A stretch of DNA of 28,289 nucleotides from 2-01-FULL-49-22 sp036507655 (GCA_036507655.1 DATCIS010000020.1:1-28289), one strand, 5' to 3'; positions 16,200 through 23,575 are shown, numbered from the stretch's first letter. The notes: generated by a model not told the origin, from the sequence alone. Numbers and translations: made by a program.

Positions 16200-16588
16200 A
16201 AATATTAGCAATCAGAACAGACAAGCCCGAAGCCGAGCTGTACGTCTACGAAGGCCAAGTCAAGCTGGCTGAAGTTAGCTGGCCGGCGCACAGGCAGCTG
16301 GCTGAAACAATCCACCAGAAAACCAGAGAAATACTTGACAAGTCAAGTATTTCTCTGGGCGATATTGAAGGTATTGTTTGTTATAAGGGGCCGGGCAGTT
16401 TCACCGGGTTGCGGATTGGCCTGAGCGTCGCTAATGCCCTAGCTTATGCCCAAAAAATTCCGATAGTTGCCCGAAATGGCAAATCTTGGCTGGAGCGGGG
16501 GATAGACAATTTATTAACCGGTAAAAACGACAATATCGTCACACCAGAATACGGCGCTCCGGCCAAAACCACTTCCCCAAAAAAATAA
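16196..16588 (+). CDS. tsaB: Short TsaB (tRNA t6A synthesis scaffold)
   Basis: A 130-residue protein with the ASKHA start MKILAIRTDKPEAELYVYEG and the diagnostic IVCYKGPGSFTGLRIGLSVA motif. TsaB of E. coli is about 230 residues, so this lacks the second lobe. It ends EYGAPAKTTSPKK, a tail type I recall from other CPR TsaB proteins, so the short form is probably genuine rather than truncated. TsaB dimerises with TsaD. A perfect 17-bp inverted repeat lies within the coding sequence (16323-16358), coding for the ILDKSSIS segment where the E. coli protein has a helix of the same length. Confidence 0.9.
   Translation: MKILAIRTDKPEAELYVYEGQVKLAEVSWPAHRQLAETIHQKTREILDKSSISLGDIEGIVCYKGPGSFTGLRIGLSVANALAYAQKIPIVARNGKSWLERGIDNLLTGKNDNIVTPEYGAPAKTTSPKK
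16323..16358. repeat. Palindromic repeat (core AAATACTTGAC), copy B inside tsaB
   Basis: A perfect 17-bp inverted repeat with a 2-nt AA loop. The arm is CCAGAGAAATACTTGAC (16323-16339) and its complement runs 16342-16358. The inner part is the same as the intergenic palindrome at 4802-4825. It is read in frame as I-L-D-K-S-S-I-S within tsaB. Confidence 0.9.
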
Positions 16589-16744
16589 AAAGACGTATAT
16601 TATATTTAGGATTTTCTGTTTTTGGGAGTCCAACTTTCGATACTAAATTTTTTGATAGTACTGACCACCCGGGTTTGAGCTAAAGAAGTGATAGTGATCG
16701 CTCAAAAACTAGGCGGTTTGGTAGCCCTTAGAAAGGGGTAAGAG
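16589..16744 (+). promoter_or_regulatory. Leader region of rny with several small stem-loops
   Basis: A 156-nt gap between tsaB and rny. It has an AT-rich TATATTATATTT stretch near 16594-16606 that could hold a -10 box. It also has TACTA 16641-16645 with TAGTA 16656-16660, TTTGAGC 16674-16680 with GCTCAAA 16700-16706, and CCCTT 16725-16729 with AAGGG 16733-16737. The last stem overlaps the AGGGG that would serve as ribosome-binding site for rny. A regulatory role is possible but unproven. Confidence 0.4.
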
Positions 16745-18259
16745 ATGATAGTAGTCACTATTGTGCTGGCAATAGCCGGTCTTTTATTAGGTGGCGGCGC
16801 TGCCTATGGCTACACCCGCCGGACGCAAAGTAAAGCGGCTGATGAGGCCAAGAAGAAGTTAGCTAAGGCCAAAAAAGAAGCTGAGGAGACCCTTAGAAAG
16901 GCTAATGCCGAGGCTGACAAGCGGGTTGAAGAGGCCCGTAAAGATGAGCAGAAGCGCCGCGCTGACTTAAAAGCCCTGGAGGCCCGTTTGCACTCGCGTG
17001 AGGAAGCCTTGGACAAGAAACTTGATGAGCTGGACAAGCGCTCGCAAAATCTCCGCGGGGCTGAAGACGAAGTCGAAGCACTCAAAAACGAGATACGCGA
17101 TATACGGAAAAAACAGCAGGATAAGCTGGAAAAAATCGCCAAACTGACAAAAGCCGATGCCACTGAAAAGCTCCTGCAGATGACCGAGCGGGACATCAGG
17201 CACGATTTGGAGGGACTGGTCAAAAAGCTGCAGACTGATGTTAAAGAAAACGCCGAAGAGCAGGCCGCAACTCTTTTAGTATCAACTATGGAGCGGATGG
17301 CTTCAGAAGTTACAGCTGAACGCACGGTCTCGGCCGTGAAGCTCGAGGACGAGGAGATGAAAGGTCGGATTATCGGCAAGGAAGGCCGTAACATCCAAGC
17401 CATGCAACGGGCCACTGGCGTGGATATTTTGGTTGATGAAACACCAGGCATGGTAGTTCTTTCCAGCTTTGACCCGGTTCGCCGGGAAGTGGCCCGGCAG
17501 GCCTTAGAAATGCTCCTTAAGGATGGCCGGGTCCACCCGGCACGCATCGAGGAAGTTGTCGAAAAGGCTCAGAAACAGGTCCAGAAAGAGGTGGTACGGG
17601 CCGGTGAAGATGCTGCCCGCGAAGTCGGCATCGTCGGTGTACCAAAAGAGATTCTACAGCTGCTTGGGGAGCTGAGATACCGAACGAGCTACGGCCAGAA
17701 TGTCTTGAAGCACAGCACCGAGATGGCTCATCTGGCCGGTGTGCTGGCTGAGGAACTCGGCGCTGATGTTAAAGTCACTAAATACGCTGCGCTGGTCCAC
17801 GATATAGGAAAAGCCCTCAGCCACAAGATCGAGGGCAAACACCATCACATCAGTGGCGAAATTCTGCGCAAATATGGCGCACCGGAAGAAGTCGCCCACG
17901 CCGCTGAAGCTCACCATGACGACATGGAAGCCACGACCATTGAAGCCTTAGTCATCCGCGTTTGCGATGCCATTTCTGGCGCCCGCCCTGGAGCCCGCAA
18001 CATCAGCGCCGAAGGTTTTGTCGAGCGGATGCGCGATCTGGAAAATACCGCTACTGGCTTTCCGGGCGTTGAGAAAGCCTACGCCATCAGTGCCGGCCGC
18101 GAAGTCCGAGTTCTTGTATATCCCCAAGAAATCAATGACTTGCAAGCCATAAAATTGGCACGCGATGTGGCTAATAAGATCGAGTCGACGATGCAGTATC
18201 CAGGCACCATCAAGGTCAATGTTATCCGCGAAACTCGGGCGATTGAATACGCCAAATAG
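16745..18259 (+). CDS. rny: Ribonuclease Y
   Basis: A 504-residue membrane-anchored endoribonuclease that starts mRNA decay. An N-terminal membrane helix (residues 2-22, IVVTIVLAIAGLLLGGGAA) is followed by a long charged coiled coil (about 27-190). A KH domain then has GRIIGKEGRNIQAM (207-220), and the HD domain has H352/D353 in AALVHDIGKALSH plus HHHISGEI. It ends RETRAIEYAK, typical of the family. AAAGGGG precedes the ATG. Immediately after the TAG stop begins the structured element R1. Confidence 0.97.
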   Translation: MIVVTIVLAIAGLLLGGGAAYGYTRRTQSKAADEAKKKLAKAKKEAEETLRKANAEADKRVEEARKDEQKRRADLKALEARLHSREEALDKKLDELDKRSQNLRGAEDEVEALKNEIRDIRKKQQDKLEKIAKLTKADATEKLLQMTERDIRHDLEGLVKKLQTDVKENAEEQAATLLVSTMERMASEVTAERTVSAVKLEDEEMKGRIIGKEGRNIQAMQRATGVDILVDETPGMVVLSSFDPVRREVARQALEMLLKDGRVHPARIEEVVEKAQKQVQKEVVRAGEDAAREVGIVGVPKEILQLLGELRYRTSYGQNVLKHSTEMAHLAGVLAEELGADVKVTKYAALVHDIGKALSHKIEGKHHHISGEILRKYGAPEEVAHAAEAHHDDMEATTIEALVIRVCDAISGARPGARNISAEGFVERMRDLENTATGFPGVEKAYAISAGREVRVLVYPQEINDLQAIKLARDVANKIESTMQYPGTIKVNVIRETRAIEYAK

Positions 18260-18455
18260 CACTTGCCCTATATTTTTTCAGACGCGTCGCCAACTCGATG
18301 TATCTACTGTTAAAAACAAGCTCTCTGCGGAACTCCTCGCAAAACACTCACTGAGTATTTTGTTCGTCAGACAGTCCTCGCGGCCAAGCCCGCCTCTTAA
18401 TTTAACAACATCTACCCGGGGTGTCTCCTTATGTCTTCAAAAATATAGGGGTCGC
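18260..18455 (+). ncRNA. Structured repeat R1, copy 2 (after rny)
   Basis: Begins at the base after the rny stop, in the same direction. Helices are TGTTAAA 18308-18314 with TTTAACA 18401-18407, the hairpin CAAAACACTC-act-GAGTATTTTG (18340-18362), and GCGG 18380-18383 with CCGC 18390-18393. The conserved GAACTCCTCG block (18330-18339) precedes the hairpin, and TTCGTC follows it. Downstream to 18540 nothing recognisable is seen except CATCCAAACGCG (18485-18496), which also occurs near the end of R2 copy 1. Confidence 0.7.
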
Positions 18456-18540
18456 TTTTCCAAAAACTTCACTGCGGGCGCTTCATCCAAACGCGGGGCT
18501 ACTGTTGGCTCTTGGCAGCAAGTAAAATAAACTATGAGTA

Positions 18541-18957
18541 ATGATTAAAGCGGTGTTGTTTGATTATGGCAGGGTTCTATATGGGCCACTGCTACCACAC
18601 CGTAAAGTTCGGGAATTAGCCAAAGATTTAAGGAAAAATGGGGTTAAAACCGGTATTCTGTCTAATATTTTCCCTTTTGCCGCTTGGATACTAAAATTCA
18701 CCGGCGGCTACCGCGGCTTTGATCCAATTATCTTGTCTTTCAAAGAAAGCATTTCGAAGCCCGACCCTAGGATTTACCAAATTGCCATACGTCGTTTGGG
18801 AGTCAAGCCCGAGGAGATATTGTTCATAGATAATCTAGAAGAGAATATCGCAGCCGCTCAGAAGACAGGTATGAAGGTGGTCGTAGCCAAAAATTCCGGC
18901 CAAGTTGTGGCTGATGTGAAGAGCATAATACTCAAAGAGAACGACCTGGAGCTTTAA
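18541..18957 (+). CDS. Small cap-less HAD-superfamily hydrolase
   Basis: A 138-residue HAD protein. Motif I is VLFDYGRVL (nucleophile D8, with Gly at the +2 position as in YihX-like enzymes rather than Asp). Motif II is GILSNIF (S41), motif III is ISKPDPRIYQ (K73), and motif IV is ILFIDNLEENIAAA (D97). Only about 32 residues separate motifs I and II, so the cap domain of normal subfamily IA enzymes is missing. The substrate is unknown. A TAAACT box (18528-18533) lies 7 nt before the ATG. The stop ends 2 nt before the convergent tRNA-Pro. Confidence 0.8.
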   Translation: MIKAVLFDYGRVLYGPLLPHRKVRELAKDLRKNGVKTGILSNIFPFAAWILKFTGGYRGFDPIILSFKESISKPDPRIYQIAIRRLGVKPEEILFIDNLEENIAAAQKTGMKVVVAKNSGQVVADVKSIILKENDLEL

Positions 18958-18959
18958 GC

Positions 18960-19036
18960 TGGTCGGAGATGCCGGATTTGAACCGGCGACCTCACCGTCC
19001 CGAACGGTGCGCGCTACCAGGCTGCGCTAATCTCCG
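18960..19036 (-). tRNA. tRNA-Pro (anticodon CGG)
   Basis: On the minus strand the acceptor is CGGAGAT/ATCTCCG with discriminator A and encoded CCA. The anticodon stem CACCG/CGGTG closes the loop TTCGGGA, reading CGG. The T loop is TTCAAAT. The 5' end directly abuts the CCA of the next tRNA. Confidence 0.97.
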
Positions 19037-19113
19037 TGGTCGGGGAGACAGGATTTGAACCTGCGACCCCCGCGTCCCAAACGCGGTGCGCTACCAGGCT
19101 GCGCCACTCCCCG
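19037..19113 (-). tRNA. tRNA-Pro (anticodon TGG)
   Basis: The acceptor is CGGGGAG/CTCCCCG with discriminator A and encoded CCA. The anticodon stem CCGCG/CGCGG closes the loop TTTGGGA, reading TGG. The T loop is TTCAAAT. It is upstream of tRNA-Pro(CGG) with zero spacer, so the two must be released by processing of one precursor. Confidence 0.97.
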
Positions 19114-19162
19114 CCAACAGGGGTAATTATATCAGAAAACAGATACAACGAACATTAACATG

Positions 19163-19192
19163 TTGAGGGTTTTTTGACTTCTGCGCTACAAT
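19163..19192 (+). promoter_or_regulatory. Promoter of the dolichol/phytol-kinase-like gene
   Basis: TTGAGG (19163-19168), an 18-nt spacer and TACAAT (19187-19192). The ATG at 19200 follows the -10 box by 7 nt, with no ribosome-binding site, so the transcript is predicted to be leaderless. Confidence 0.65.
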
Positions 19193-19199
19193 AACACTA

Positions 19200-19844
19200 A
19201 TGCTTGCGATAACCGCTTGTTTATCCGGGGTCTTTGCCCTACTCGTCATCAGTGAACTTCTGGGTCGGAAAAAAGTCCTACGCGGCGATCCCCAGAGACA
19301 ATTCGTACACATTACGGTTGGAAGCTTCATTGCTTTTTGGCCATGGCTGGTCAGTTTCAATACCATTGCCTGGTTGGGCGTGCTTATGTTGGCGGTTGTG
19401 CTGATTAACCGCGGGAAGAAACTGGCTGATTTTTATTCTAGCGTCGACCGCCAGTCTTATGGCGATATTTTTTATGCGATGGCTGTAATTATCACTGCTC
19501 TTATAGCCGACGACAAGATTTTCTTTGCTTTGGCGATGTCCACTATGGCGCTCGGCGATGGTCTGGCCAATATCATCGGGCAGAGATATGGCCGGAAATG
19601 GAAGTACGAGTTTCTAGGGCATAAAAAGACCGTCTTAGGCTCGATGACCATGTGGTTTGTGTCGATGGCAGTTCTAGGGGTAGGGCTGCTGTTTGCGCAC
19701 GATCTGGTTGATTATGCCGGCTATACAACCTTACTTTTGGCTGTACCGCCACTTCTGGTATTAGTCGAAAACGCTGCCATATGGGGTTTAGATAATCTGG
19801 CCGTACCTGTAGCAGTTATTTTGGCACTCAATCTCGCCAAATAA
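19200..19844 (+). CDS. Dolichol/phytol kinase-like polytopic membrane protein
   Basis: A 214-residue protein with about six hydrophobic segments. The family signature is visible: FALAMSTMALGDGLANIIGQ, RYGRKWKYEFLGHKKTVLGS, and the C-terminal ENAAIWGLDNLAVPVAV. These match the CTP-dependent polyprenol/phytol kinase and cytidylyltransferase-like family, which phosphorylates isoprenoid alcohols at the membrane. An N-terminal RGDPQRQFVHITVGS is also typical of the family. The substrate cannot be told from sequence. A polyprenol for cell-wall lipid carriers is plausible. The gene ends 2 nt from the convergent tRNA-His. Confidence 0.82.
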   Translation: MLAITACLSGVFALLVISELLGRKKVLRGDPQRQFVHITVGSFIAFWPWLVSFNTIAWLGVLMLAVVLINRGKKLADFYSSVDRQSYGDIFYAMAVIITALIADDKIFFALAMSTMALGDGLANIIGQRYGRKWKYEFLGHKKTVLGSMTMWFVSMAVLGVGLLFAHDLVDYAGYTTLLLAVPPLLVLVENAAIWGLDNLAVPVAVILALNLAK

Positions 19845-19846
19845 AA

Positions 19847-19924
19847 TGGGGCGAATGATGGGACTTGAACCCACGACCTACGGGACCACAACCCGCCGCT
19901 CTAACCAACTGAGCTACATTCGCC
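19847..19924 (-). tRNA. tRNA-His (anticodon GTG)
   Basis: The acceptor is GCGAATG/CATTCGC with the extra 5' G(-1) opposite C73, the identity element of tRNA-His. CCA is encoded. The anticodon stem GCGGG/CCCGT closes the loop TTGTGGT, reading GTG. The T arm is GTGGG TTCAAGT CCCAT. Confidence 0.97.
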
Positions 19925-20022
19925 AACAGAGGTAAGTATATCTTTTTTAGGTGTTTTTCACAATATTCCTGAACAGTGTCGGTGCTTAAAAAGCGTGCCT
20001 AATCTTGAGCTTGTCGAATCCG

Positions 20023-20098
20023 TGGTACCCCCGGTAGGATTTGAACCTACGGCCTTGAGCTTAGAAGTCTCCTGCTCTATCCACTGAGCTACGGGGGC
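20023..20098 (-). tRNA. tRNA-Arg (anticodon TCT)
   Basis: The acceptor is GCCCCCG/CGGGGGT (G1-U72 wobble), discriminator A, with encoded CCA. The anticodon loop is CTTCTAA, reading TCT. The anticodon stem GGAGA/GCTCA has only three Watson-Crick pairs, with purine-purine mismatches at 27-43 and 31-39. The T arm is GTAGG TTCAAAT CCTAC. Confidence 0.92.
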
Positions 20099-20099
20099 T

Positions 20100-20245
20100 C
20101 GTCGGAATCGAGGCAACGGCTTCCGTAAGCGCGTTAAACACTTGCTTACTTCCAGCCTCGGCTCGCTTCCTCCTCTCAGCTTTCCAACGGCTCGAGCCGG
20201 CAAAGCCGACTCGCCCTTGAAAAGCTGGGAAAAAGACGCACCTCT
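20100..20245 (-). other. Structured spacer between tRNA-Gly and tRNA-Arg
   Basis: A 186-nt spacer between the two tRNAs, rich in inverted repeats. CGAGGC 20109-20114 pairs with GCCTCG 20155-20160 and encloses GTAAGC 20125-20130 with GCTTAC 20144-20149. CAGCTTT 20177-20183 pairs with AAAGCTG 20221-20227 and encloses GAGCCGGC-aaa-GCCGACTC (20194-20212). No coding content is evident. It could be a processed spacer RNA, a terminator for the tRNA-Gly transcript or a remnant repeat. Confidence 0.4.
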
Positions 20246-20284
20246 TTTATTATAGGGTCCCCGCTGAAAGAGTTTGCTAGGACT

Positions 20285-20359
20285 TGGTGCGGGATGGGGT
20301 AGTCGAAACCCCGTCTCAAGTTTGGAAAACTTGCATATTAGCCGCTATACGAATCCCGC
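20285..20359 (-). tRNA. tRNA-Gly (anticodon TCC)
   Basis: The acceptor is GCGGGAT/ATCCCGC, discriminator A, with encoded CCA. The anticodon stem CAAGT/ACTTG closes the loop TTTCCAA, reading TCC. The T arm is GGGGT TTCGACT ACCCC. It is the most upstream tRNA of the minus-strand cluster. Confidence 0.96.
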
Positions 20360-20438
20360 TAACAGAGGTAATTATACCATTCTTTGTCACCATGATATAG
20401 GCCATAGCTAAGGTGTAATATATATAAAATATAACCAA

Positions 20439-20499
20439 CTTGACTATAATACAAAAAGATATTTTTAAGCTTGACTATTTTACAAAACGAGGATATAAT
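20439..20499 (+). promoter_or_regulatory. Strong promoter with direct repeats for the LPNTG mini-protein
   Basis: TTGACT (20471-20476), a 17-nt spacer and TATAAT (20494-20499) form a near-perfect sigma70-type promoter. The -35 box lies in the second of two direct repeats, CTTGACTATAATACAAAA (20439-20456) and CTTGACTATTTTACAAAA (20470-20487), spaced 31 nt apart. The repeat may be a tandem promoter or an operator. Confidence 0.8.
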
Positions 20500-20535
20500 C
20501 TGGTTGATATAAATTAATGAGGTTAGGAATCAAGA

Positions 20536-20697
20536 ATGAGTGGATCAACTCAGGTTTTGGGCGCCACAACTTCTAGCGTTGTAGCCGGCGCTGCCATTCT
20601 ACCAAATACTGGTAGTAATCTGGTGGTAACACTGGCTATCTCATTAGCCGCTGGTCTTTTGACTTGGGGCGCTTTGTACGCCTACTCGAACCGTTAA
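20536..20697 (+). CDS. 53-residue LPNTG-motif mini-protein (predicted sortase substrate)
   Basis: A short gene. The product starts MSGSTQVLGATTSSVV. It has the sortase motif LPNTG at residues 22-26, a hydrophobic segment at about 28-48 (SNLVVTLAISLAAGLLTWGA), and a short tail YAYSNR with a single Arg. This is a complete cell-wall sorting signal with almost nothing before it: only about 25 residues would remain after sortase cleavage. There is no conventional signal peptide, so an N-out single-span topology is inferred. AGGA lies 7 nt before the ATG, and a strong promoter lies upstream. A sortase gene is encoded 2 kb downstream (22790-23575). The function is unknown. Confidence 0.85.
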   Translation: MSGSTQVLGATTSSVVAGAAILPNTGSNLVVTLAISLAAGLLTWGALYAYSNR

Positions 20698-20734
20698 GAA
20701 GTTTCCTTCACAAATTCTGATACCGGGAGTGGCT

Positions 20735-21631
20735 ATGATGATCAGGCAACGAAAGTTAAGCCAAAAGATAGCCAAAGCCCTAGTATCAGTTTTTGTATTG
20801 GCGGTTGTTTTTACGCCAAGTTTACTAAGCATCCGCTGGGCTTACGGTGTCTTAGCCGACCAAGATCCGCGCAAAGTTACCGATGTCAGCCCCCTTAATA
20901 CCCGACAAGTCGACAAAACGGCTGCGCCCCTGGCCGCTTTTGAAGAGCCTGTTATCAGTGTTACTTTTGATGATGGCTGGCAGTCAATCTATAGCTCTGG
21001 CTTGCCCATATTACAGAAATACGGTATCCGGACAACCCAATACGTGATGTCCGGTACCTTCGATAACCCCTCCTATATGACAGTGGAACAGCTGCGCTCA
21101 ATGCAACAGGCCGGACACGAGATTGGTTCGCACACCATAGCGCATGCCGACTTGACCATGCTTGACGAAAAACAATTGACTGAAGAGTTAAAAAGTTCAC
21201 AGGATACCTTAAGTAAGCATTTCGGTCCCATCCGTGACTTTACATCGCCTTATGGTGCTTACAACACTCGTACCCTGCAAGAAATCGGCAAGTATTATCG
21301 ATCACAAAAAAATGCCGAGGGCGATCCTTCAGCTGACGCCCTGGGAAATATCAACGCCAAGAACGGATTCAATGCCTTTAATTTCAAATCTTTCTCAGTT
21401 CGCCGGCATACAACTTTAGAAGATTTGCGCAAACTGGTCGAAGCGACCAGAACTAACAACGGCTGGTTGGTACTGACCTATCACCAGATTGACCATAAAA
21501 ATGAGCTCTATAGCGTCTCTCCCGAAGCCTTCGAACAACAAATGGCTTATCTGAGCGGTTTGAGTATCCGGAGCGCAACCGTTGGTCAATTTCTAGATGG
21601 CTTAATGCCTCGGCAGAAATTGGAGTTTTAA
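20735..21631 (+). CDS. Secreted polysaccharide deacetylase (NodB domain)
   Basis: A 298-residue protein with an N-terminal membrane/signal segment (about 15-40, AKALVSVFVLAVVFTPSLLS) and a NodB-homology domain. Motif 1 is ISVTFDDGW (D79, D80), motif 2 is GSHTIAHADL (H133, H137), motif 3 is FTSPYGAYN, and LTYHQID lies near the C-terminus. These metal-dependent enzymes remove N-acetyl groups from glycans such as poly-GlcNAc, chitin or peptidoglycan. The ATG at 20735 is chosen over the GTG at 20729 because GGGAG lies 5 nt before it. The GT2 synthase gene starts 1 nt after the stop, which suggests that the deacetylase acts on its product. Confidence 0.9.
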   Translation: MMIRQRKLSQKIAKALVSVFVLAVVFTPSLLSIRWAYGVLADQDPRKVTDVSPLNTRQVDKTAAPLAAFEEPVISVTFDDGWQSIYSSGLPILQKYGIRTTQYVMSGTFDNPSYMTVEQLRSMQQAGHEIGSHTIAHADLTMLDEKQLTEELKSSQDTLSKHFGPIRDFTSPYGAYNTRTLQEIGKYYRSQKNAEGDPSADALGNINAKNGFNAFNFKSFSVRRHTTLEDLRKLVEATRTNNGWLVLTYHQIDHKNELYSVSPEAFEQQMAYLSGLSIRSATVGQFLDGLMPRQKLEF

Positions 21632-21632
21632 G

Positions 21633-22793
21633 ATGAGAAGTTTTAACTATGGTCCGGTAAGCCGTATTATCAGGCGCCAAATCCGTCGCTACCCGGTAGA
21701 TCTATTGCCACGCAGGCTTTACTATGTGCCCAATAAGTCAATGTTATGTCTGTTGATTGCCGCCCACAATGAGGAGTTGGTAATAGCTAAAACTCTGACT
21801 TCGGCGATTGCCGCCGGTATGAAACCGGAGCATATTTACGTGGTAGATGATGATTCAACCGATACAACTAGCAAAATAGCCCTTTCAATCCTGCCAGGGC
21901 AGAATGTAATGAAGGTTAAGCGCAGCGGCAAGGGATCGGCGCTGGCCAAAGGCGCCAAAAGGTTTAAGCTTACCTTGCGCTACCGCTGGATCCATATAGC
22001 CGATGCTGATGGTGCTTTTTCGCCAGATTATTTTAGCGTCTTTAGGCGAGAGCTACGGGTTAAAAATGCTGCAGCCACCGGCTACATCCGTAGCCTGCCG
22101 GGTAAACGGATCAGTGAATACCGGGTGTTTGAATACACCATAGGCATGGAAATCCACCGACGCCTGCAAACAATGTTCAACGTCTTGCCAGTTATCCCTG
22201 GTCCGACCTCTTGCTTCAGGGCCGATGTATTTGATCAAGTCAACTTCGACAATAAATCGTTAACCGAGGATTTTGACGTAACGATGCAGATTCACCGTAA
22301 AAAATTAGGTAAAATTCAGTTTATTCCAGCCGCCGTCGCCTATACTCAGGATCCCAGAGGTCTTTCCGATTACACCAAACAAATAACTCGCTGGAATCGT
22401 GGCGGATTGCAAAGCATTATCAAATACAAAATTGGCCGGCGACTATCACTCATCGACGCCTACTTAGGCTTTCAGATACTCCAAAACCTGCTTTTCTTTA
22501 CTAGCTACCTGATTTGGGTGCCATACGTTACATTGAGTCGGCATACCGCAGCGGCGATCGCTACTGCCTTTGTGATTGACGTGATCGTAACCTTTATCAT
22601 CACTCTCCTGACCGCCAGCCGAACCCGCCGTTGGGACATAATTAGCGCTTTCCCGTTTATTTACATTTTGCGTTGGGTTAGTCTGGCAGTATTTTTGAAG
22701 GCATTCGCAGAGGTGATTATTCTTCGCAAATATCGTAACACCAGCGGAATTTGGGAAAGCCGATCCATCCGGCGTTACGTTGTAGAAACTTAA
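21633..22793 (+). CDS. Processive GT2 glycosyltransferase (PgaC/hyaluronan-synthase-like)
   Basis: A 386-residue membrane glycosyltransferase. The GT-A domain shows LCLLIAAHNEE, YVVDDDSTD, the DxD-type HIADADGAF, the acceptor-site TEDFDV, and QITRWNRGG, the Q-x-x-R-W signature of processive beta-glycan synthases. C-terminal membrane segments lie at about 290-315, 322-345 and 350-372. With the adjacent deacetylase it resembles a minimal poly-N-acetylglucosamine (PgaB/PgaC-like) system, though the sugar cannot be read from sequence. Its stop TAA (22791-22793) shares TTAA with the convergent sortase gene. Confidence 0.9.
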   Translation: MRSFNYGPVSRIIRRQIRRYPVDLLPRRLYYVPNKSMLCLLIAAHNEELVIAKTLTSAIAAGMKPEHIYVVDDDSTDTTSKIALSILPGQNVMKVKRSGKGSALAKGAKRFKLTLRYRWIHIADADGAFSPDYFSVFRRELRVKNAAATGYIRSLPGKRISEYRVFEYTIGMEIHRRLQTMFNVLPVIPGPTSCFRADVFDQVNFDNKSLTEDFDVTMQIHRKKLGKIQFIPAAVAYTQDPRGLSDYTKQITRWNRGGLQSIIKYKIGRRLSLIDAYLGFQILQNLLFFTSYLIWVPYVTLSRHTAAAIATAFVIDVIVTFIITLLTASRTRRWDIISAFPFIYILRWVSLAVFLKAFAEVIILRKYRNTSGIWESRSIRRYVVET

Positions 22794-23575
22794 AATATTC
22801 TACCCAGAAGCTCTCTCAAATCCTGCCAGAACGATGAGCTATTGCTGGGTAGATTACCGTGAGCCAAAGCTGGAAGCCTAGCGGCAGTAGTAGCAGTTGT
22901 TGCGTAACTGACTTCTGGTACGATTTGCTGAGCTTTGACAATTAGCCGTTTAGAGCTGGTACCAACCGGAGTACAAGTAATTAAAGTCAAGATGTTATTA
23001 CTGCCTTGGTTTAAAACCGACAGATTGGTCGGTTCAACAACAGTAATATCGTAGACACGGTAGATATAGCGTACGCCTTGATATTCGATGAAGATTTTGT
23101 TATCCAAGGTGAGTTTATCGAGCAGTGTAAACACGAATTTGTAATCTCCTGGCGCCCACCACTGTCCGCTGGAATGGCCGAAGATAACAACATTCCCCTG
23201 TTGGCCTGGTAGCGCAGTATTTGGGTAATGCACCACTCCGCGCCGCAGAGCAACTTGAAAGGCAACTTGATTAACAGTCGTCTGATCCATAACAATCGGT
23301 GCCTTGACGTTTATTTTATTAATCAAAATCCGGGGCGGGGCGTTTTTGTCGACTGAAGATGAGGCTACCCGTTGGTCTAATTCAGAAGTGTTGGCGTTGC
23401 GCCCGTAAAGATAATAAGCAATCTTGCCCGAAATCAGCTGCGAATTAAAAAAACCAAACACCGAAATGGCTACAGCCAATCCGACCAGGGGCGGTAAAAA
23501 ATGCCGCCTAAATGTCAACTTGACCCGGCTGCCAACCAGCTCTTTTTTATTGCTTTTTTTCTTCTTTTTGACCAT
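22790..23575 (-). CDS. Sortase (class D/E-like)
   Basis: A 261-residue transpeptidase with a Lys-rich cytoplasmic start, a membrane helix (about 28-46) and a sortase domain. The catalytic residues are visible: His134 in VIFGHSSG, Cys201 in LTLITCTPVG and Arg210 in SSKRLIVKA. The extracellular tail after residue 225 is Ala/Ser-rich. The LPNTG mini-protein at 20536-20697 is the obvious candidate substrate, and no other LPxTG protein is seen in the window. The subclass is uncertain. No clear ribosome-binding site precedes the ATG. Confidence 0.92.
   Translation of the reverse strand: MVKKKKKSNKKELVGSRVKLTFRRHFLPPLVGLAVAISVFGFFNSQLISGKIAYYLYGRNANTSELDQRVASSSVDKNAPPRILINKINVKAPIVMDQTTVNQVAFQVALRRGVVHYPNTALPGQQGNVVIFGHSSGQWWAPGDYKFVFTLLDKLTLDNKIFIEYQGVRYIYRVYDITVVEPTNLSVLNQGSNNILTLITCTPVGTSSKRLIVKAQQIVPEVSYATTATTAARLPALAHGNLPSNSSSFWQDLRELLGRIF

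Noticed and set aside
16810..17547. Long minus-strand frame (245 residues) opposite rny
   Set aside because: It is Ser/Arg-rich, an antisense shadow of the Lys/Glu-rich coiled coil of RNase Y, with no motifs.
18165..18530. Plus-strand 121-residue frame across the end of rny
   Set aside because: It overlaps rny out of frame and then runs through R1. There is no ribosome-binding site and no recognisable domain.
19958..20203. Minus-strand 81-residue frame containing PVAQWIEQETSKLKAVGSNP
   Set aside because: It is a translation of the tRNA-Arg gene and flanks, a common false gene call.
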